Origin: Mycolicibacterium aurum
Lineage (GTDB): Bacteria; Actinomycetota; Actinomycetes; Mycobacteriales; Mycobacteriaceae
DNA: 64,000 nucleotides
Direction: 5' to 3'
Assembly (NCBI GenBank): GCA_900078775.1
Contig: LT549889.1
Location: forward strand, 1,674,001 to 1,738,000
Shown here: positions 39,638 to 52,000 of the stretch, piece by piece
Position numbering within the stretch: position 1 is the stretch's first letter
How the letters are laid out: each line of letters begins with the position of its first letter
Notes under the pieces: generated by a model
The model's database searches: none
What the model was told of the DNA's origin: nothing
What the model saw: only the letters and a program-made list of their open reading frames with translations
Program-made: the position numbers and the translations under genes

Positions 39638-42600
39638 GTGACCGCTTACCCGAAGCCGGCCGCCGGAGCACCGAACTTCCCGGCGCTGGAAACCGAGGTC
39701 CTCGAATACTGGGGCGTCGACGACACCTTCCGCGCCAGCATCGAGCGCCGCGACGGCGCCGAGGAGTACGTCTTCTACGACGGACCGCCGTTCGCCAACG
39801 GTCTGCCGCACTACGGCCATCTGCTCACCGGCTACGTCAAGGACATCGTCCCGCGCTACCGCACCATGCGCGGCTACAAGGTGGAGCGCCGGTTCGGCTG
39901 GGACACCCACGGCCTGCCCGCCGAACTCGAGGTGCAGCGCCAGCTCGGCATCACCGACAAGAGCCAGATCGAGGAACTCGGCATCGAGAAGTTCAATGAT
40001 GCCTGCCGCGCCTCCGTGATGAAGTACGCCGACGAGTGGCGCGCCTACGTGACCCGCCAAGCCCGCTGGGTGGACTTCGAAAACGATTACAAGACACTGG
40101 ATCTGGGCTTCATGGAGTCCACCATCTGGGCGTTCAAGCAGCTGTGGGACAAGGGCCTGGCCTATGAGGGCAACCGGGTGCTGCCGTACTGCTGGAACGA
40201 CGAGACCCCGCTGTCCAACCACGAACTGCGGATGGACGACGACGTCTACCAGAGTCGGCAGGACCCGGCCCTGACGGTCGGTTTCAAGGCCACCGACGGT
40301 CCGGTCGCCGGCGCCTACCTGCTGGTCTGGACGACGACACCGTGGACGCTGCCGTCCAATCAGGCCGTCGCGGTCAACCCCGAGGTCACCTATGTGGTGG
40401 TGGAGGGCCCGGACGGGCACCGGTTCGTGCTCGCCGAGGCCCGGCTGGCCGCCTACGCCCGCGAGGTCGGCGAGGAACCCGTCGTCGACGAGACGTACCT
40501 GGGTGAGCAACTGCTCGGCACGCATTACCTGCCGCCGTTCGCCTTCTTCACGGAGTCCGAGAAGGCACGCAACGCCTTCCAGGTGCTGGGCGCGGAGTTC
40601 GTCAGCACCGAGGACGGCACCGGCATCGTGCACCTGGCCCCGGCCTACGGTGAGGACGACAAGGCCACCGCCGACACCGCCGGCATCGTCGCGGTCACCC
40701 CGGTGGATTCCAAGGGCCGCTTCGATGTGACCGTGCCGGACTACGCCGGCCAGCACGTCTTCGAGGCCAATCCGCAGATCATCCGCGATCTGAAGAACGG
40801 CACCGGCCCGGCCGCGGTGAACGCACCCGTCCTGCTGCGCCACGAGACCTACGAGCACTCCTACCCGCACTGCTGGCGCTGCCGCAATCCACTGATCTAC
40901 CGGGCGGTGTCGTCCTGGTTCGTCAAGGTCACCGAGTTCCGGGACCGGATGGTGGAGCTCAACCAGCAGATCACCTGGTATCCCGAGCACGTCAAGGACG
41001 GGCAGTTCGGCAAGTGGCTGGCAGGCGCGCGCGACTGGTCGATCTCGCGGAACCGCTACTGGGGCACCCCGATCCCGGTCTGGGTCTCCGACGATCCGGC
41101 GTACCCGCGCACCGACGTGTACGGCAGCCTCGACGAGCTGGAACGTGATTTCGGGGTGCGCCCCACCAACCTGCACCGGCCCTACATCGACGAGCTGACC
41201 CGGCCCAATCCCGATGACCCGACCGGAAAGTCGACCATGCGCCGCATCGAGGACGTGCTCGACGTCTGGTTCGACTCGGGCTCGATGCCCTATGCCCAGG
41301 TGCACTACCCGTTCGAGAACAAGGACTGGTTCGACGGCTCCGCGGGCGCCGAGGCGCATTTCCCGGGCGATTTCATCGTCGAGTACATCGGCCAGACCCG
41401 CGGCTGGTTCTACACCATGCACGTGCTGGCCACCGCGCTGTTCGACCGGCCGGCCTTCAAGACCTGTGTGTCGCACGGCATCGTGCTGGGCAACGACGGC
41501 CAGAAGATGAGCAAGTCGCTGCGCAACTACCCGGACGTGACCGAGGTGTTCGACCGGGACGGTTCCGATGCGATGCGCTGGTTCCTGATGGCCTCGCCGA
41601 TCCTGCGCGGCGGCAACCTGATCGTCACCGAGCAGGGCATCCGCGAGGGTGTGCGGCAGGTGCAGTTGCCGTTCTGGAACGCCTACACCTTCCTCACCCT
41701 GTACGCCTCGAAGAAGGGCACCTGGCGCACCGACTCGACCCATGTGCTGGACCGCTACATCCTGGCCAAGCTGGCGGCACTGCGCGACGATCTGACCGCA
41801 TCGCTGGACACCTGCGACATCTCCGGCGCGTGCGACCAGCTGCGGCAGTTCACCGAGGCGTTGACGAACTGGTATGTGCGCCGGTCCCGTTCGCGGTTCT
41901 GGGACGAGGACGCCGAGGCAATCGACACCCTGCACACCGTGCTCGAGGTGACCGGCCGGCTGGCCGCTCCGCTGCTGCCGCTGGTCTCGGAGGTGATCTG
42001 GCGCGGGGTCACCGGGGAACGCTCGGTGCACCTGACCGACTGGCCGGAGGCCGGCGAGCTGCCCGCCGACCCGGAACTGGTCGCCGCCATGGACCAGGTG
42101 CGTGAGGTCTGCTCCACCGGTTCCTCGCTGCGTAAGGCCAAGAAGCTGCGGGTACGGTTGCCGCTGCCGAAACTGACTGTGGCGGTGGAGAACCCGGAGA
42201 GCCTACGGCCGTTCGTCGACCTGATCGCCGATGAGCTGAATGTCAAGGCCGTCGAGTTGTCCGACGACGTCGACGCCTACGGCCGGTTCGAGCTGGCGGT
42301 GAACGCGCGCGCGGCAGGCCCGCGCATCGGCAAGGACGTGCAGGCGGCGATCAAAGCGGTCAAGGCCGGGGCGGGCGTACTCAACGCCGACGGCACCCTC
42401 ACCGCGGGGCCGGCCACCCTGCTGCCGACCGAGTTCACCTCCAAACTCGTTGCCGCCGACCCGGAATGGACGGCCGCGCTGGACGACGGCGCCGGGCTGG
42501 TGGTGCTGGACGGCACGGTCACCCCCGAGCTGGAGGCCGAGGGCTGGGCCAAGGACCGCATCCGCGAGTTGCAGGAGCTGCGCAAGACCACCGGTCTGGA

Positions 42601-42775
42601 GGTGTCCGACCGGATCAACGTGGTCATCGAGGTGCCCGCCGAGAAGCTGGACTGGGCCCGCACGCACGCCGAGCTGATCGCGGGGGAGGTGCTGGCCACC
42701 TCGTTCGAGTTCGGCAGCAGCCCGGAGGCCACCGAGATCGGTGACGGTGTGCGGGTGGTGATCGCCAAGGCGTGA
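39638..42775 (+). CDS. ileS: isoleucyl-tRNA synthetase
   Basis: A 1045-residue class Ia synthetase. The HIGH-equivalent HYGH is at residues 58-61 and KMSKS is at 623-627. The CP1 editing domain with [10 protein letters not shown] lies in between, and a C-terminal anticodon-binding region is present. Its length and motifs suggest the eukaryotic-like (type 2) IleRS found in mycobacteria. A GTG start follows AGGAG by 10 nt. It is regulated by the T-box leader upstream. It marks the conserved right-hand border of the pks5 region. Confidence 0.97.
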   Translation: MTAYPKPAAGAPNFPALETEVLEYWGVDDTFRASIERRDGAEEYVFYDGPPFANGLPHYGHLLTGYVKDIVPRYRTMRGYKVERRFGWDTHGLPAELEVQRQLGITDKSQIEELGIEKFNDACRASVMKYADEWRAYVTRQARWVDFENDYKTLDLGFMESTIWAFKQLWDKGLAYEGNRVLPYCWNDETPLSNHELRMDDDVYQSRQDPALTVGFKATDGPVAGAYLLVWTTTPWTLPSNQAVAVNPEVTYVVVEGPDGHRFVLAEARLAAYAREVGEEPVVDETYLGEQLLGTHYLPPFAFFTESEKARNAFQVLGAEFVSTEDGTGIVHLAPAYGEDDKATADTAGIVAVTPVDSKGRFDVTVPDYAGQHVFEANPQIIRDLKNGTGPAAVNAPVLLRHETYEHSYPHCWRCRNPLIYRAVSSWFVKVTEFRDRMVELNQQITWYPEHVKDGQFGKWLAGARDWSISRNRYWGTPIPVWVSDDPAYPRTDVYGSLDELERDFGVRPTNLHRPYIDELTRPNPDDPTGKSTMRRIEDVLDVWFDSGSMPYAQVHYPFENKDWFDGSAGAEAHFPGDFIVEYIGQTRGWFYTMHVLATALFDRPAFKTCVSHGIVLGNDGQKMSKSLRNYPDVTEVFDRDGSDAMRWFLMASPILRGGNLIVTEQGIREGVRQVQLPFWNAYTFLTLYASKKGTWRTDSTHVLDRYILAKLAALRDDLTASLDTCDISGACDQLRQFTEALTNWYVRRSRSRFWDEDAEAIDTLHTVLEVTGRLAAPLLPLVSEVIWRGVTGERSVHLTDWPEAGELPADPELVAAMDQVREVCSTGSSLRKAKKLRVRLPLPKLTVAVENPESLRPFVDLIADELNVKAVELSDDVDAYGRFELAVNARAAGPRIGKDVQAAIKAVKAGAGVLNADGTLTAGPATLLPTEFTSKLVAADPEWTAALDDGAGLVVLDGTVTPELEAEGWAKDRIRELQELRKTTGLEVSDRINVVIEVPAEKLDWARTHAELIAGEVLATSFEFGSSPEATEIGDGVRVVIAKA

Positions 42776-42790
42776 CCTGGCCGGGCAGGC

Positions 42791-43570
42791 TCAGGTCTTG
42801 GCCAGCACGAACGCCTGCGGTAGGACGGGGTAGCCGCCCTCGATGTAGCTACTGCGTGCGGCCAGGATCCGTTGCGCGTCGAACTCGGGGAAGCCGAACA
42901 GTTCCGACCGGTCGCCCTCGACGAGGTCCAGCGAGGTGCTCGCGACCAGCTCGGCGACATCGGCGTTCGAGCCGTACTCATTGGACAGTGCGGTCGCGAA
43001 CGGCTGGATGTCGAGGAACAGGTCGACGGTGAACACGGCCCGGCCGCCGGGTGCCAGCACGTCGTAGATGGACTTCATCAGACCGAGCCGGATGTCGGGG
43101 TCGAGGTGCTCGATGACGCTGATGCACAGCACGGTGTCGACGGTGTTCGACGGCAGTCCGGAGCCGTCCAGCGTGCTGGCGATCACCGAGACGTCGGTGC
43201 CGAAGGCGCGGTTCATGGTCGCGACCACGTCGAGGGGGCCGGGTCCGCGGTACCTGTTGGTCGGCCCGTAGTCCACGAAGGGGTCGACGATGGTGGCGTC
43301 CGCACCCTCCGCGGACAGCACGAAGGGCAGGCCCGAGAAGCGCCCGCCGATGTCGATGATTCTCGAACCCCGGATCGGCGCGCAGCGTGCGTAGGCCCAC
43401 GGGTACTCGAACCGCCGGGTGGTGCTGGTGGGCTGGAACGCGAACGGTCCGGCCTTCTTCGGGAACCACCGCCGCAGTTCCCGGTACCCCGGGCGGCCCT
43501 TGGGCGCGCCCCATTTGTGATTCCAATCCCGTTGTTCCGCGGTCAGCGGTTCTCGCCCGATCACGGTCAC
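42791..43570 (-). CDS. SAM-dependent class I methyltransferase-like protein
   Basis: A 259-residue protein with a class I methyltransferase core. Motif I is IIDIGGRFSGLPFVLS (about 70-85), with a following acidic strand end in ATIVDPF. A later strand VLCISVIEHLDPD (about 142-154) is followed by LAPGGRAVFTVDLF (about 166-179). GTG 43570 fits the conserved opening. It is convergent with ileS. The N-terminal region is rich in Trp/Arg/Pro, as in sugar or lipid methyltransferases. It could O-methylate the glycan of the nearby glycolipid, but there is no direct support for that. The 299 bp upstream (43571-43869) hold no recognisable gene. Confidence 0.75.
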   Translation of the reverse strand: MTVIGREPLTAEQRDWNHKWGAPKGRPGYRELRRWFPKKAGPFAFQPTSTTRRFEYPWAYARCAPIRGSRIIDIGGRFSGLPFVLSAEGADATIVDPFVDYGPTNRYRGPGPLDVVATMNRAFGTDVSVIASTLDGSGLPSNTVDTVLCISVIEHLDPDIRLGLMKSIYDVLAPGGRAVFTVDLFLDIQPFATALSNEYGSNADVAELVASTSLDLVEGDRSELFGFPEFDAQRILAARSSYIEGGYPVLPQAFVLAKT

Positions 43571-43869
43571 CCCCGTTCATGCCTGCCCCAGACCGACTGG
43601 GCCAAGGTAGCTGGAAGCGCGGGCGCAGAGCGCGGAAACCGGCGAAATTCTTTGTCTCCGAGTTGAGTTGATTGACTCGTGCGTGTCGCGGGTTACCCCG
43701 TATCGGTTGCTGAACGCAACGCATGATGCGCGGTCGACGCAGCGGTCGACGTGGCGATGCAGGTCTGGCAACAACCCGCGCAGCACCGGCCGGGGCAAAC
43801 GGGGCAGTCGGCAACATCCAGACGCCGCCGGCGTCGCGTGCCGGATCACCGGTCAATCGGTTGCTGAGA
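43571..43869. other. 299-bp gap without a recognisable gene
   Basis: Only short overlapping frames are present. A tandem-like duplication of GCGGTCGACG is visible around 43730-43752. TACCTT on the minus strand near 43607-43612 is a weak -10 candidate for the methyltransferase gene. Confidence 0.35.
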
Positions 43870-44091
43870 TCACTCCCGGACGATCCGGGCGCTGTGCCCG
43901 GCGAAACTCACCACATCGCCGGGGTGCAACTGGCGGCCCCGGCGCAGATCGGTTTCCCCGTTGACGTGCACCAGGCCGTCGGCGATGACCGCCTTGGCGT
44001 CGGCACCGGAGTCGATCAGCCCGGCCAGTTTGAGAAACTGCCCGAGCCGGATCGACTCGTCACGGATGGGCACGTCGACAGGTCCTTCCAC
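43870..44091 (-). CDS. small S4-domain RNA-binding protein
   Basis: A 73-residue protein that is almost entirely one S4 RNA-binding fold (IRLGQFLKLAGLIDSGADAK then VHVNGETDLRRGRQLHPGD). This is the YbcJ/YaaA-like group of small S4 proteins, which bind structured RNA. It starts at GTG 44091. It is divergent from dinB. The RNA partner is unknown. Confidence 0.85.
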   Translation of the reverse strand: MEGPVDVPIRDESIRLGQFLKLAGLIDSGADAKAVIADGLVHVNGETDLRRGRQLHPGDVVSFAGHSARIVRE

Positions 44092-44111
44092 CCGCTCAGG
44101 TTAGTACCCCC

Positions 44112-44117
44112 TAGCAT
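44112..44117 (+). promoter_or_regulatory. -10 box (TAGCAT) for dinB
   Basis: A TANNNT hexamer ends 8 nt before the dinB GTG. No Shine-Dalgarno is present, so the mRNA is likely leaderless. No obvious LexA site is seen in the short gap. Confidence 0.5.
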
Positions 44118-44125
44118 TTCCACCC

Positions 44126-45484
44126 GTGGAGCGCTGGGTGCTGCATCTGGACATGGACGCGTTCTTCGCCTCCGTGGAACAGCTGACCCGTCCCACGCTG
44201 CGCGGCCGCCCGGTGCTGGTGGGCGGTCTGGGTGGGCGCGGGGTGGTGGCCGGCGCCAGCTACGAGGCGCGGGTCTTCGGTGCCCGCTCGGCGATGCCCA
44301 TGCACCAGGCCCGGCGGATGGTCGGGGCCTCCGCGGTGGTGCTGCCCCCGCGCGGGGCGGTGTACAGCGCGGCCAGCGGCCGGGTCTTCGAGACCATCCG
44401 CACCGTGGTCCCGGTGCTGGAACAACTGTCCTTCGACGAGGCGTTCGGCGAGCCCGCCGAGATCGCCGGCGCCGATGCGGCCGCGGTGGAGCGCTTCTGT
44501 GAAGCCCTGCGCGCGAAGGTGTTCGCCGAGACCGGGCTGGTGTCCTCAGTGGGCGCCGGGTCGGGCAAGCAGGTCGCCAAGATCGCGTCGGGGCTGGCCA
44601 AGCCGGACGGGGTGCGGGTGGTCCGCCGCGACGAGGAACGGGCGCTGCTGGCCGGACTGCCGGTGCGCAGCCTGTGGGGGATCGGCCCGGTGGCCGAGGA
44701 GAAGCTGCGGCGCCTGGGCATCGAGACCATCGGCGCGCTGGCGGCGCTCACCGACGGGGAGGTCGCCGACGTGCTCGGTGGCACCATCGGGCCGGCGCTG
44801 CACCGGCTGGCCCGCGGTATCGACGACCGCCCGGTCGCCGAACGCGCCGACGCCAAGCAGATCAGCGCCGAGTCCACCTTCGCCGAGGATCTGCGCACGC
44901 TGGCCGAACTGCGCGGCGCCGTCGACCGGATCGGCCGGCACGCGCACCGCCGGCTGCTCAAGGACGGCCGGGGCGCGCGGACCGTGACGGTGAAACTCAA
45001 GCGCACCGATATGAGCACGCTGACCCGCTCGGCGACCCTGCCGTACGCCTCCACCGATGTCGCGCTGCTGGTTTCCACGGCCCGCCGGCTACTGCTCGAC
45101 CCGGTCGAGATCGGCCCGATACGCCTTGTCGGCGTGGGCTTTTCGGGGCTGTCCGATATCCAGCAGGAGTCGCTGTTCCCGGATCTCGAGCAGGCGGACG
45201 AGGACGTCGCCGCCGACGGGGTCGAGGGCGGCGGACCCGCGGAGGCCGCCGGCGGGCCCACGCCCTGGCGCATCGGCGACGATGTGTCCCATCCCGACCA
45301 CGGGCACGGCTGGGTACAGGGCGCCGGCCACGGGGTGATGACCATCCGGTTCGAGACCCGCTCCACGGGGCCCGGTTTCGCCAAGACGTTCAGGGCCGAC
45401 CTGCCCGAGATCACCCGCGCCAATCCGGTCGACAGCCTGGACTGGGCCGACTACCTGGACACCGTCTACCAGGGCACCGAGTAG
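44126..45484 (+). CDS. dinB: Y-family DNA polymerase IV (DinB/DinX)
   Basis: A 452-residue translesion polymerase. The catalytic acidic residues are in [12 protein letters not shown] (about 7-18) and SFDEAFGEP (about 105-113). Finger, thumb (helix-hairpin-helix, [19 protein letters not shown] near 188-206) and little-finger domains follow. A beta-clamp-binding motif is recognisable as QQESLFPDL near 348-356. A C-terminal extension of about 85 residues ([21 protein letters not shown]) is shared by actinobacterial relatives. Corresponds by position to Rv1537 (dinX). The convergent ansA gene begins 30 nt after it. Confidence 0.93.
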   Translation: MERWVLHLDMDAFFASVEQLTRPTLRGRPVLVGGLGGRGVVAGASYEARVFGARSAMPMHQARRMVGASAVVLPPRGAVYSAASGRVFETIRTVVPVLEQLSFDEAFGEPAEIAGADAAAVERFCEALRAKVFAETGLVSSVGAGSGKQVAKIASGLAKPDGVRVVRRDEERALLAGLPVRSLWGIGPVAEEKLRRLGIETIGALAALTDGEVADVLGGTIGPALHRLARGIDDRPVAERADAKQISAESTFAEDLRTLAELRGAVDRIGRHAHRRLLKDGRGARTVTVKLKRTDMSTLTRSATLPYASTDVALLVSTARRLLLDPVEIGPIRLVGVGFSGLSDIQQESLFPDLEQADEDVAADGVEGGGPAEAAGGPTPWRIGDDVSHPDHGHGWVQGAGHGVMTIRFETRSTGPGFAKTFRADLPEITRANPVDSLDWADYLDTVYQGTE

Positions 45485-45514
45485 CTTCCGGACCGGATGA
45501 AGCCGCGGCCGATG

Positions 45515-46456
45515 TCAGCCCCACTCGGCGAAGATCCCGGACACCGAGGCGCCGGCGGCCAGCGCGGCCATCAGCAGCACCCGGGCCTGCGGGGGACGCA
45601 ACGTCGGCGCCACCACGGCCCCGGCGTCGACCAGCTCCCGGCCCGGGCCGTAGGCCGGGCGCACCCGGCCACCCGGCACCCGGCTGGACACCACGACCGC
45701 GACCCCGGACGCGCAGGCCCGCCGGACCCCGTCGACCACCGCGGCCCCGGCGTTGCCCGCCCCGAGTGCCTCCAGCACCAGGCCGCGCGCACCGGCGGCC
45801 ACGCAGGCATCCAGCGCGACGGCGTCGGCACCCGGATAGGCGGCGACGATGTCGACCCGGGGTGCGTCGGCCGCGCGCAGGACCCCGAGCCGGGGCCGGC
45901 GGGGCGCCGTGTCCAGGCGCACCGCACCGTCGCGCACCGACCCCACCGGCGAGCCGGCGAAACCGCGCAGCTCATCGGTGACCGACTTGTACAGGCCCAG
46001 CGGCTGCCACAGCACCCCGGCGAAACTCAGCAGCACCCCGGCGCCGGCCACCGCGGGACTCGCGGCCACGGTCAGCGCATCCCGCAGATTGGCCGGGCCG
46101 TCGGCGTCGGGGGCGTCGGCGCTGCGCTGCGCGCCCGTCAGCACGACCGGCGCCGGACCGTCGTAGGTCAGCTGCAGCCACAGGGCGGTCTCTTCCATCG
46201 AGTCGGTGCCGTGGGTGATGACGATCCCGGTGGCGCCGGTGGCGACCTCGGCGGCGACCGCGGCGGCGATCCGGTCCCATTCGGCGGGGCCGAGGGCAGA
46301 GCTGTCCACGGCCATCAACTCGACCACCCGGACGTCGACCTCGAGGCCCAGCGCGCCGGTCAGGTCGGCGCCGCTGCGGGTCGGGCGGGCCACCCCGTCG
46401 GCGCCGGAACTGGTGGCGATGGTGCCGCCGGTGCTGATCACGACGAGCCGCTGCAT
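45515..46456 (-). CDS. ansA: L-asparaginase (type I-like)
   Basis: A 313-residue asparaginase that hydrolyses asparagine to aspartate and ammonia. Both active-site segments are intact: STGGTIATS (about 8-16) and [11 protein letters not shown] (about 81-91). No signal peptide, so cytosolic. The ATG at 46456 begins [14 protein letters not shown] directly at the fold. An in-frame extension up to 46762 would run through lspA and is rejected. Corresponds by position to Rv1538c. It is divergent from lspA. Confidence 0.93.
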   Translation of the reverse strand: MQRLVVISTGGTIATSSGADGVARPTRSGADLTGALGLEVDVRVVELMAVDSSALGPAEWDRIAAAVAAEVATGATGIVITHGTDSMEETALWLQLTYDGPAPVVLTGAQRSADAPDADGPANLRDALTVAASPAVAGAGVLLSFAGVLWQPLGLYKSVTDELRGFAGSPVGSVRDGAVRLDTAPRRPRLGVLRAADAPRVDIVAAYPGADAVALDACVAAGARGLVLEALGAGNAGAAVVDGVRRACASGVAVVVSSRVPGGRVRPAYGPGRELVDAGAVVAPTLRPPQARVLLMAALAAGASVSGIFAEWG

Positions 46457-46523
46457 GACGGCAATTGTTGCCCGAGTCGGGCGGCGGCGCGGCATCCGCC
46501 CGACAGTTTGGGATGATGGGCTG

Positions 46524-47174
46524 GTGACTGATGATTCGACGGGCTCGACCGAGCCGGTGACCGCGGGCCCAGCTGAGCAGCCGCGGCCCCGCAAGCGGCT
46601 GCGTCTGCTGCTGTCGATCGCCGCCGTGGTGCTGGTGCTCGACATCGTCACCAAGGTGCTCGCGGTGCGACTACTGGTGCCGGGCCAACCGGTGTCCATC
46701 ATCGGGGACACCGTCACCTGGACGCTGGTCCGCAACTCCGGTGCCGCGTTCTCGATGGCCACCGGCTACACCTGGGTGCTGACCCTGGTCGCGACCGGTG
46801 TGGTGATCGGCATCATCTGGATGGGACGGCGATTGGTGTCGCCGTGGTGGGCGCTGGGCCTGGGCATGATCCTCGGCGGTGCGCTGGGCAACCTGGTCGA
46901 CCGGTTCTTCCGCTCACCGGGCCCGCTGCGCGGGCACGTGGTGGACTTCCTGTCGGTCGGCTGGTGGCCGGTGTTCAACGTGGCAGACCCGGCCGTGGTC
47001 GGCGGGGCGATCCTGCTGGTCGTGCTGTCGCTGTTCGGGTTCGATTTCGATACCGCGGGACGACGCCGCCCCGAGACCGAGAGCGACGCCGCACCCGAGG
47101 CGGCCGAGAGCAGCCCCGAGTCCGCGGAGAGCACTTCGGAGCGGATCGACGAGCAGCCGGATATGAAGAACTGA
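46524..47174 (+). CDS. lspA: lipoprotein signal peptidase II
   Basis: Cleaves signal peptides of diacylglyceryl-modified prolipoproteins at the membrane. It has 216 residues and four membrane helices. Catalytic Asp residues are in NLVDRF and FNVADPAVV, and RNSGAAFSM is the conserved loop. A GTG start at 46524 gives the usual mycobacterial length with a charged N-terminal extension. The C-terminus is a long acidic tail (about 180-216), probably disordered. The stop shares one base with the next start (TGATG). Confidence 0.94.
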   Translation: MTDDSTGSTEPVTAGPAEQPRPRKRLRLLLSIAAVVLVLDIVTKVLAVRLLVPGQPVSIIGDTVTWTLVRNSGAAFSMATGYTWVLTLVATGVVIGIIWMGRRLVSPWWALGLGMILGGALGNLVDRFFRSPGPLRGHVVDFLSVGWWPVFNVADPAVVGGAILLVVLSLFGFDFDTAGRRRPETESDAAPEAAESSPESAESTSERIDEQPDMKN

Positions 47175-48103
47175 TGAGCACTCGCTCGATGCCCGTCCCG
47201 GAGGGATTGGCCGGTATGCGGGTGGACGCGGGTCTGGCCCGGCTGCTCGGGGTGTCCCGGACCGCGGCCGCCGCGATCGCCGAGGAGGGTGGCGTCGAAC
47301 TCGACGGGGCGGCCGCCGGCAAGTCCGACAAGCTCGTCGCCGGCGCCTGGCTGGAGGTGCGGCTGCCCGAACCGCCGGCGCCGGTGGAGAACACGCCCGT
47401 CGACATCGAGGGCATGTCCATTCTGTACTCCGACGCCGACATCGTGGCCGTGGACAAACCGGCCGGGGTGGCCGCGCACGCCTCGGTCGGCTGGACCGGT
47501 CCGACGGTGCTCGGCGGGCTGGCCGCGGCGGGTTACCGCATCACCACCTCCGGGGTGCACGAGCGGCAGGGCATCGTGCACCGCCTCGACGTCGGGACCT
47601 CGGGTGTGATGGTGGTGGCCATCTCGGAGCGTGCCTACACGGTGATGAAGCGGGCGTTCAAGCAGCGCACCGTGGACAAGCGGTACCACGCCCTGGTGCA
47701 GGGCCACCCGGATCCGTCGAGCGGCACCATCGATGCGCCGATCGGGCGGCACCGCGGCCACGACTGGAAGTTCGCGGTCACCGAGGACGGCCGGCACAGC
47801 ATCACGCACTACGACACGGTCGAGGCGCACGTCGCGGCCAGCCTGCTCGACGTGCACCTGGAGACCGGTCGGACACACCAGATCCGGGTGCACTTCTCGG
47901 CGCTGCACCATCCCTGCTGTGGGGACCTCACCTACGGCGCCGATCCGACGCTGGCCCGCAAGCTCGGGTTGGAACGACAGTGGCTGCACGCCCGGTCGCT
48001 GGCCTTCGCCCATCCCGCGGACGGCCGCTGGATCGAGATCACCAGCCCGTACCCCGCGGACCTGCAGCACGCCCTGGACGTCTTGCGCAGCCAGGACCGG
48101 TGA
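47174..48103 (+). CDS. RluD-family 23S rRNA pseudouridine synthase
   Basis: A 309-residue pseudouridine synthase: an N-terminal S4 RNA-binding domain (about 14-75, [20 protein letters not shown]) followed by the catalytic domain with HRLDVGTSG (about 136-144), where the Asp is the nucleophile. Its position directly after lspA is conserved widely (Rv1540). It overlaps lspA by one base and rarD by four (GTGA). Confidence 0.93.
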   Translation: MSTRSMPVPEGLAGMRVDAGLARLLGVSRTAAAAIAEEGGVELDGAAAGKSDKLVAGAWLEVRLPEPPAPVENTPVDIEGMSILYSDADIVAVDKPAGVAAHASVGWTGPTVLGGLAAAGYRITTSGVHERQGIVHRLDVGTSGVMVVAISERAYTVMKRAFKQRTVDKRYHALVQGHPDPSSGTIDAPIGRHRGHDWKFAVTEDGRHSITHYDTVEAHVAASLLDVHLETGRTHQIRVHFSALHHPCCGDLTYGADPTLARKLGLERQWLHARSLAFAHPADGRWIEITSPYPADLQHALDVLRSQDR

Positions 48104-49023
48104 CCGATACCGCCACCCGGCGCGCCGGCCTGCTCTTCGGGGTGGGCGCGTACGGCACGTGGGGGATGTTCCCCTCGTTCTTCCCGCTGCTCAAGCCGGC
48201 GGGCGCGGTGGAGATCCTGGCGCACCGGATCGTGTGGGGTTTCCTCTTTCTCTTCGTGGTGGTCGCCGCGGTCCGGCGGCTGAAGGACCTGCGGGCGATC
48301 AGCGGCCGGACCTGGCTGCTGCTGGCGGCCGCCTCGGTGTTGATCTCGATCAACTGGCTGATCTACGTGTACGCGGTCAACAACGGCCACGTGGTCGACG
48401 CCGCCCTCGGGTACTTCATCAGTCCGCTGGTCACGGTGCTGCTGGGGCTTTTGCTGTTCCGGGAGCGGCTCAACCGGGCGCAGGCGGCGGCGCTGGTCAT
48501 CGCCATCGTCGCGGTGCTGGTGCTGACCGTCCAGCTCGGCGCGCCGCCCTATATCGGGCTGGCGCTGGCGCTGACCTTCGGCCTGTACGGCGCGGTGAAG
48601 AAGGTGGTGCCGGTCGATCCCCGGGTCAGTGTCGGGATCGAGACGGCGCTGGTGACGCCCGCGGCCCTGCTCTATCTGATCGTGCTGCAGGCGCAGGGAG
48701 GCGGCGCGTTCGGTGCGCACGGGCCCGGGCATCTCGTGCTGATGGTGCTGGCCGGGGTGCTGACTGCGTTGCCGCTGCTGTTGTTCGCCGGGGCCGCGCA
48801 CCGGCTGCCGCTGGTGACGATGGGGCTGCTGTTCTACATGACGCCGGTCATGCAGATGTCCTGGGGGATCCTGGTCGGCCATGAACCGATGCCCGCGGCC
48901 CGGTGGGCCGGGTTCGTGCTGATCTGGCTGGCGTTGGCGGTGTTCACCGTCGACGCGGTGGCCCGGACGCGGTCGGCCCGGCTGGAGCGTTCCCGCGCCG
49001 CGGCGGGCGGCGGACAGGTGTGA
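48100..49023 (+). CDS. rarD: RarD/EamA-type membrane transporter
   Basis: A 307-residue protein with about ten membrane helices in two EamA repeats and the family N-terminus [20 protein letters not shown]. RarD relatives were named for chloramphenicol sensitivity in some species, but the substrates are not defined. GTG 48100 overlaps the pseudouridine synthase stop (GTGA), so the genes are coupled. Confidence 0.88.
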   Translation: MTDTATRRAGLLFGVGAYGTWGMFPSFFPLLKPAGAVEILAHRIVWGFLFLFVVVAAVRRLKDLRAISGRTWLLLAAASVLISINWLIYVYAVNNGHVVDAALGYFISPLVTVLLGLLLFRERLNRAQAAALVIAIVAVLVLTVQLGAPPYIGLALALTFGLYGAVKKVVPVDPRVSVGIETALVTPAALLYLIVLQAQGGGAFGAHGPGHLVLMVLAGVLTALPLLLFAGAAHRLPLVTMGLLFYMTPVMQMSWGILVGHEPMPAARWAGFVLIWLALAVFTVDAVARTRSARLERSRAAAGGGQV

Positions 49024-49085
49024 GACCGGTAACACTCCGTGCACCAAGGTCGTTCGTGGCACACGGAGTTAACAGCAACACCATG

Positions 49086-49091
49086 TAGCCT
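49086..49091 (+). promoter_or_regulatory. -10 box (TAGCCT) for mmpL
   Basis: A TANNNT hexamer ends 8 nt before the mmpL ATG at 49100, with no Shine-Dalgarno. A leaderless transcript is predicted. Confidence 0.5.
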
Positions 49092-49099
49092 TGTCGCCA

Positions 49100-52000
49100 A
49101 TGTCCAGACGTTCGAAGGTGACCGCGCGCGGCCTTCTCGCCTCCAACGGTCACATGATCGTTCGTCATCCCGTGCTGGTCATCGCCGCGTGGCTGGTCAT
49201 TGCCGGTTCACTGTTCGCGGCCCTGCCGCCGTTGATCACCGTGGCCCAGCGCAACCCTCCCGGGTTCCTGCCCGAGCAGTCCCCGGTGCTGGCGACCAGC
49301 CAGCAAATGAAAGACGCCTTCAACGAGGCGGGCGCCACCAACCTCATCGCTGTGATCCTCGTCAACGAGGACGGTCTCACCGACGCGGACGAGGCGACGT
49401 ACCGGCAACTGGTCGACAATCTGCGCGCTCGCAACGACATCGTGGTCTCGATGCAGGATTTCGTCAGCATCAAGGAAATCCGCCCCGCGATGTCGAGCAA
49501 GGACGGTAAGGCCTGGAACCTGCCGGTCAGCCTGAACGGCACGATGGGCACGGGCACCGGTCAGGCCGCCTATCGCGACGCCGTCAAGATCATCGAGGAG
49601 ACGACCGACGGCACGACGCTGAGACCGAGCGTCGTCGGTGGTGCGGCGACGATGGAGGACGTCACCGGTATCGCGCTGCGCGATCAGGTGCTCATCGAGG
49701 TCTCCACGGTCGTCACCGTGCTGCTGATCTTGATCATCGTCTACCGAAATCTGGTCGCGATGGTCATACCGCTGCTGAGTATCGGTATCTCCCTGGCGGT
49801 GGCACAGCAGGTGGTGGCGGGCCTCGGTCTGCTCGGGCTGGGGCTGGCCCCGCAGACGATCGTGTTGATCACCGGCATGATGCTCGGCGCGGGCGTCGAC
49901 TATGCGGTGTTCTTCTTCAGTCGATATCAGGAGTGTCTCCGCGAGGGGATGAAATCCGACGACGCCATCATCAAGTCGATGGTCACCATCGGGGAGGTGA
50001 TCGCGGGCTCCGCGGGCACGGTGGCGTTGACCTTCCTCGGGTTGTCCTTCGCCACGCTGAGCGTGTTCTCCACGGTGGGCCCGGCGCTGGCGGCGACGAT
50101 CTTCATCGGGTTCCTCGGCTCGATCACGCTGTTGCCGGCCTTCATCACCCTGGCCGGCCGGCGCGGCTGGGTGAACCCGCGCAAGGACATCACCGGCCCG
50201 ATGTGGCGCCGGATGGGCGTCAGCATCGTGCGCAAGCCGAAGCTGAACCTGGTCGCCAGCCTGGTGGTGCTGGTCGCACTGGCCGGGTGCGCACTGCTGG
50301 TCGACTTCAACTACGACGACCGCAAGAACCTGCCCCGGGACTCGGAGAGCAACCAGTCCTACGAGACCATGAACGCGCACTTCCCGGCGAGTGCCTCGGT
50401 GCAGCAGTTCATCGTGGTGCACTCCGAGACCCAGGATCTGCGATCGCCCCGCGCGCTGGCCGACATGGAGCAGATGGCCCAGCGGATCAGCCAGCTCCCC
50501 GATATCGCCGCGGTGCGTGGTATCACTCGCCCCAACGGCGAGATGCTGACCGAGGCCCGGGCCACCCATCAGGCCGGTGAGGTGGGCGGCAAGCTCGGCG
50601 AGGCCACCGATCTGATCGACGAGAACGACTCCCGGCTGACTCAGCTCTCCGAGGGCGCCCACGCCCTGGCCCTGGCCCTGGACAAGATCCGCGATCAGGT
50701 GGTCGGTTCTTCCGAAGCGGTGCGCACCATCCTCAAGTCGCTCGTCGAGATCGAGCAGGAGTACGGCGGGGACGAGACCCTCAAGGACATCAACGTCGGC
50801 GCGCAGTTGGTGACGACGATGCGCACGCTCGGCAAGACCATGGGGGTCGGCCTGGAGCAGGTCGTCCTGAACTACACCTGGATGGCGCCGATGGTCGCGC
50901 TGCTCAAGTCCAGCCCGATGTGCACCCTGGATCCCGCGTGCAACGCGGTGCGCATCGACATGGAGCGCATCGTCATCGCCTACGACGACGGCACCATCCA
51001 GCAGCTCTACGAACTTGCCAAGCAGATGGAGACCACGCAGGAGGGCGACGGCCTGCAGCGCTCGGTCACCGGCGTCACCGACAATCTGGGTCAGGCACTC
51101 GGCGCGGCCGGCAGGCTGGGACTGGACAGCCCGGAGGCCGTCGAATCGCAGATGGACGAACTGCTCAAGGGCGTCAACATGCTCGCCGACTCCAGCGAGG
51201 CGCTGGCCCAGGGCGTGCAGCTGCTGGTGGACCAGACCCGGCAGATGGGCGGCGGCCTGAGCCAGGCCTCGGACTTCCTGCTGGCCATGAAACGCGACGC
51301 CGCGGACCCGTCGATGTCCGGCTTCTACATCCCGCCGCAGATTCTGACCCGGCCGGAGTTCGAGAAGGCTGCCAAGCTGTTCATCTCCCCGGACGGCCAC
51401 ACCGCCCGGTACATGGTGCAGACCGCGCTGGACCCGTTCGGCGCCGAAGCGATGGACCAGGTCGACGACATCGTCGAAGCCGCCCTGAGTGCCCGCCCCA
51501 ACACCACGTTGGAGGACGCGGACATCGCCATGGTCGGCACCAGCGTGTTCCAGAACGAGATCCGCGGTTACTACAACGGCGATATCCAGTACATCGTGCT
51601 GGTCACCCTGATCGTGGTGTTCCTCATCCTGGCCGCGCTGCTGAAGGCGATCGTCGCGCCGATCTACCTGGTGCTCTCGGTGGTGCTGTCTTATATGTCG
51701 GCACTGGGTATCGCGGTGGTGTTCTTCCAGATCATCCTCGATCAGCCCATCTTCTGGAACACGCCGGGCATGACCTTTTTGGTGTTGGTAGCCGTCGGCG
51801 CGGACTACAACCTGCTGCTGATATCCCGAATACGCGAGGAGGCGCATCGCGGCACCCAGGTGGCGGTGATCCGCACCATCGGCGCCACCGGCGGCGTCAT
51901 CACCTCCGCCGGCCTGATCTTCGCGGCCTCCATGCTTGCCATGACGGTCAGTAGCATCGCGGCGATCGTGCAGCTCGGCTTCATCATCGGCGTCGGCCTG

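Noticed and set aside
39509..42031. 840-codon antisense frame over ileS
   Set aside because: Antisense shadow of ileS with no domain; the sense strand holds both synthetase motifs.
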